From Brachybacterium kimchii (GTDB lineage: Bacteria; Actinomycetota; Actinomycetes; Actinomycetales; Dermabacteraceae): a stretch of 64,000 nucleotides of DNA. The notes under the pieces were generated by a model that searched no databases, was not told where the DNA came from, and saw nothing but the letters and a program-made list of their open reading frames with translations. Positions 62,649 to 64,000 of the stretch are shown here, piece by piece. The position numbers and the translations under genes were made by a program. Location: contig NZ_CP097218.1 of the NCBI RefSeq assembly GCF_023373525.1, forward strand, positions 1,054,001-1,118,000, given 5' to 3'. Position 1 is the stretch's first letter. Each line of letters opens with the position of its first letter.

Positions 62649-63595
62649 GCCGCCTGCGGATCGGATTGCTGACGAATCCGTCCGCCGCCCACGGCGCCGC
62701 CCAGCGCACGGGGCGCCAGGTCGCCCACCTCCTGCGGATCGCCGGCATCTCCGTCGTCGAGCTCACCGCGTCCAGCGCGGCCGTCGCCCGCGCCCGCGCC
62801 ATGGAGGTCCGCGAGACCCTCACGGCGCTCGTCGTCGTGGGAGGGGACGGCACCGTGGCGCTCGGCGCCGAGATCGTCGCGCACACCGCGGTGCGCCTCG
62901 GCGTCGTGCCCGCGGGGAGCGGCAACGACTTCGCGCGCGCACTGGGTCTGGAGGAGACCGATGTCGAGGCGTCCGTGCGCAACCTCCTGCACGCCCTCTC
63001 GCGGCCCGTGGTGACGATCGACGCCATCGAGCTGCGGGCGGACGTCGAGGACGGGCTTTCGGCCGGCGCTCCGACGATCGCCGTGGGCAACGTGTCGCTC
63101 GGCTTCGACGCGCTCGTGAACGCCCGCGCGAACTCCTCCCGGCTGTCGCCGCGCCTGCGCTACACGGGCGGGGTGATGCGCGAGCTGGCCTCGTTCCGGC
63201 CCTTCCCGTACTGGATCGAGGTCGACGGCGGCCCTCGCGAGGAGATCGACGCGAGCCTGATGACCCTGTGCAGCACGGGGATCTTCGGCGGCGGGATGCG
63301 CCTGGTGCCCGACGCCCGCGTCGACGACGGCCTGCTCGACCTCGCGATCGTCTCCGGCCTCGGTCGCGGCGGGCTCGTGCGCTTCTTCCCCCGGGTCTTC
63401 CGCGGTACCCACACGGACCTCTCCGTCTTCTCCGTGCGGCAGGTCCGCGAGATCCGGCTGGGCCTGCGGGAGCCGATGCTCCTGCGCGCCTTCGCCGACG
63501 GCGAGCCGCGCAGCCAGCTCCCCGTGCGCGCCCGGGTCCTCCCGGGGGCGGTGCGCATCCTCGCCGACCTCCCCCACGCGGAAGGGAGGGCATGA
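62645..63595 (+). CDS. Diacylglycerol/lipid kinase family protein
   Basis: A DagK/YegS-type kinase of 316 aa. It has the nucleotide-binding VVVGGDGTVALGAEIV and VPAGSGNDFARALGL, and ASLMTLCSTGIFGGGMRLVPDARVDDGLLDLAIV in the C-terminal beta domain. The probable substrate is diacylglycerol or a related lipid at the inner membrane face. GTG overlaps the tatC stop; the stop overlaps or touches the following helicase start. The position between tatC and helY is conserved in actinobacteria. Confidence 0.92.
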   Translation: MSRLRIGLLTNPSAAHGAAQRTGRQVAHLLRIAGISVVELTASSAAVARARAMEVRETLTALVVVGGDGTVALGAEIVAHTAVRLGVVPAGSGNDFARALGLEETDVEASVRNLLHALSRPVVTIDAIELRADVEDGLSAGAPTIAVGNVSLGFDALVNARANSSRLSPRLRYTGGVMRELASFRPFPYWIEVDGGPREEIDASLMTLCSTGIFGGGMRLVPDARVDDGLLDLAIVSGLGRGGLVRFFPRVFRGTHTDLSVFSVRQVREIRLGLREPMLLRAFADGEPRSQLPVRARVLPGAVRILADLPHAEGRA

Positions 63596-64000
63596 TGAGC
63601 TCGCCCTCGGAGGCCTACGCCCGGTTCCGCGCGGAGCAGCGGCGCCAGGGGACCGAGCTCGCCGTGTTCCGCGAGCGCTTCGACTTCGCCCTCGACCCCT
63701 TCCAGGTCGACGGCTGCGAGGCCCTCGAGCACGGCGACTCCGTCCTCGTGGCGGCGCCCACGGGCGCCGGCAAGACCATCGTCGGCGAGTTCGCGGTCCA
63801 CCTCGCCCTCTCCCAGGGGCGCAAGGTCTTCTACACGACCCCGATCAAGGCGCTGTCGAACCAGAAGCACGACGAGCTGCGCGCATGGCTCGGCCACGAG
63901 AGGGTCGGCCTGCTCACCGGCGACGTGAGCCTGCACCCCGAGGCCGACGTGGTCGTGATGACCACCGAGGTGCTGCGCAACATGCTCTATGCGGGCTCGC
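63595..64000 (+). CDS. helY: DEAD/DEAH-box helicase HelY/Mtr4-like (N-terminal part, runs off the right edge)
   Basis: About 135 residues are visible. They start M-S-S-P-S-E-A-Y-A-R-F and include FALDPFQVDGCEALE (Q-like motif), the Walker A AAPTGAGKT near residue 53-61, TTPIKALSNQKHDEL (motif Ia), GLLTGD and VMTTEVLRNMLY (motif Ic). This is the superfamily 2 Ski2/Mtr4-like family that actinobacteria carry after tatC, called HelY. The DEVH box and the rest lie beyond position 64000. Two in-frame ATG codons are adjacent (63592 and 63595); AGGGAGGG upstream favours 63595. Confidence 0.88.
   Translation, partial: MSSPSEAYARFRAEQRRQGTELAVFRERFDFALDPFQVDGCEALEHGDSVLVAAPTGAGKTIVGEFAVHLALSQGRKVFYTTPIKALSNQKHDELRAWLGHERVGLLTGDVSLHPEADVVVMTTEVLRNMLYAGS

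Overview
This is a contiguous stretch of core chromosome from a high-GC Gram-positive actinobacterium. Several independent markers agree: about 70% G+C, frequent GTG starts, mycothiol ligase MshC, the Pup/Dop/PafA/ARC pupylation genes, two type I glutamine synthetases next to glnE, a fused PafBC WYL regulator and a DUF4191-lipA-lipB block. Gene content and order look like the Micrococcales; a Dermabacteraceae/Brachybacterium-like genome is my best guess, from gene flavour only. I see no phage, IS element, CRISPR array, integrase or rRNA.

Layout. 1-4.6 kb: 3' part missing yaaA, the RNase P RNA, ppgK, map, a 60-aa SPOR-like protein, panB and a Ser/Asp-rich lipoprotein. 4.7-15.7 kb: nitrogen block with glnA2-glnE, an orphan PD-(D/E)XK nuclease, a NarL-type two-component pair, glnA1 and an RDD membrane protein. 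15-24 kb: lipoate and 2-oxoacid dehydrogenase block (DUF4191, lipA, lipB, a membrane-anchored pseudokinase-like protein on the other strand, sucB, lpdA, pepA). 24-36.5 kb: pyrD operon, rarA, rpsD with a structured leader, the alaS-ruvX-mltG-aroE operon, tRNA-Leu(GAG), trmL and an orphan A24 peptidase. 36.5-39.8 kb: DUF5703, an Asp-rich protein, uppP and mshC. 39.9-48 kb: PAC2 protein, a CBS-linked site-2 protease, trmI, arc, dop, pup and pafA. 48-55 kb: two FKBP isomerases, degenerate priA, fmt, rsmB and rpe. 55-58 kb: FMN riboswitch with a PnuC-family riboflavin transporter, hisE, hisG and a PH protein. 58-64 kb: DUF3866, pafBC, tatA, tatC, a diacylglycerol-kinase-like gene and the start of a HelY-type helicase.

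How the genes work together. GlnE should adenylylate the tyrosine-bearing GlnA1. LipB and LipA make the lipoyl groups carried by the two lipoyl domains of SucB, and LpdA reoxidises them. Dop deamidates the Pup C-terminal Gln, PafA ligates it to lysines and ARC should unfold tagged proteins, but no proteasome core genes are present and ARC lacks the usual proteasome-docking tail.

Most notable: (i) a striking series of probable leaderless genes, where a TAnnnT -10 element lies exactly 6 (sometimes 7) nt before the start codon; (ii) pupylation apparently uncoupled from a proteasome; (iii) the pseudokinase-like membrane protein; (iv) an empty convergent gap at 14.5-15.0 kb with an AT-rich direct-repeat element and a G11 tract. 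Most of the window is ordinary housekeeping sequence; I do not see a clearly new multi-gene system.
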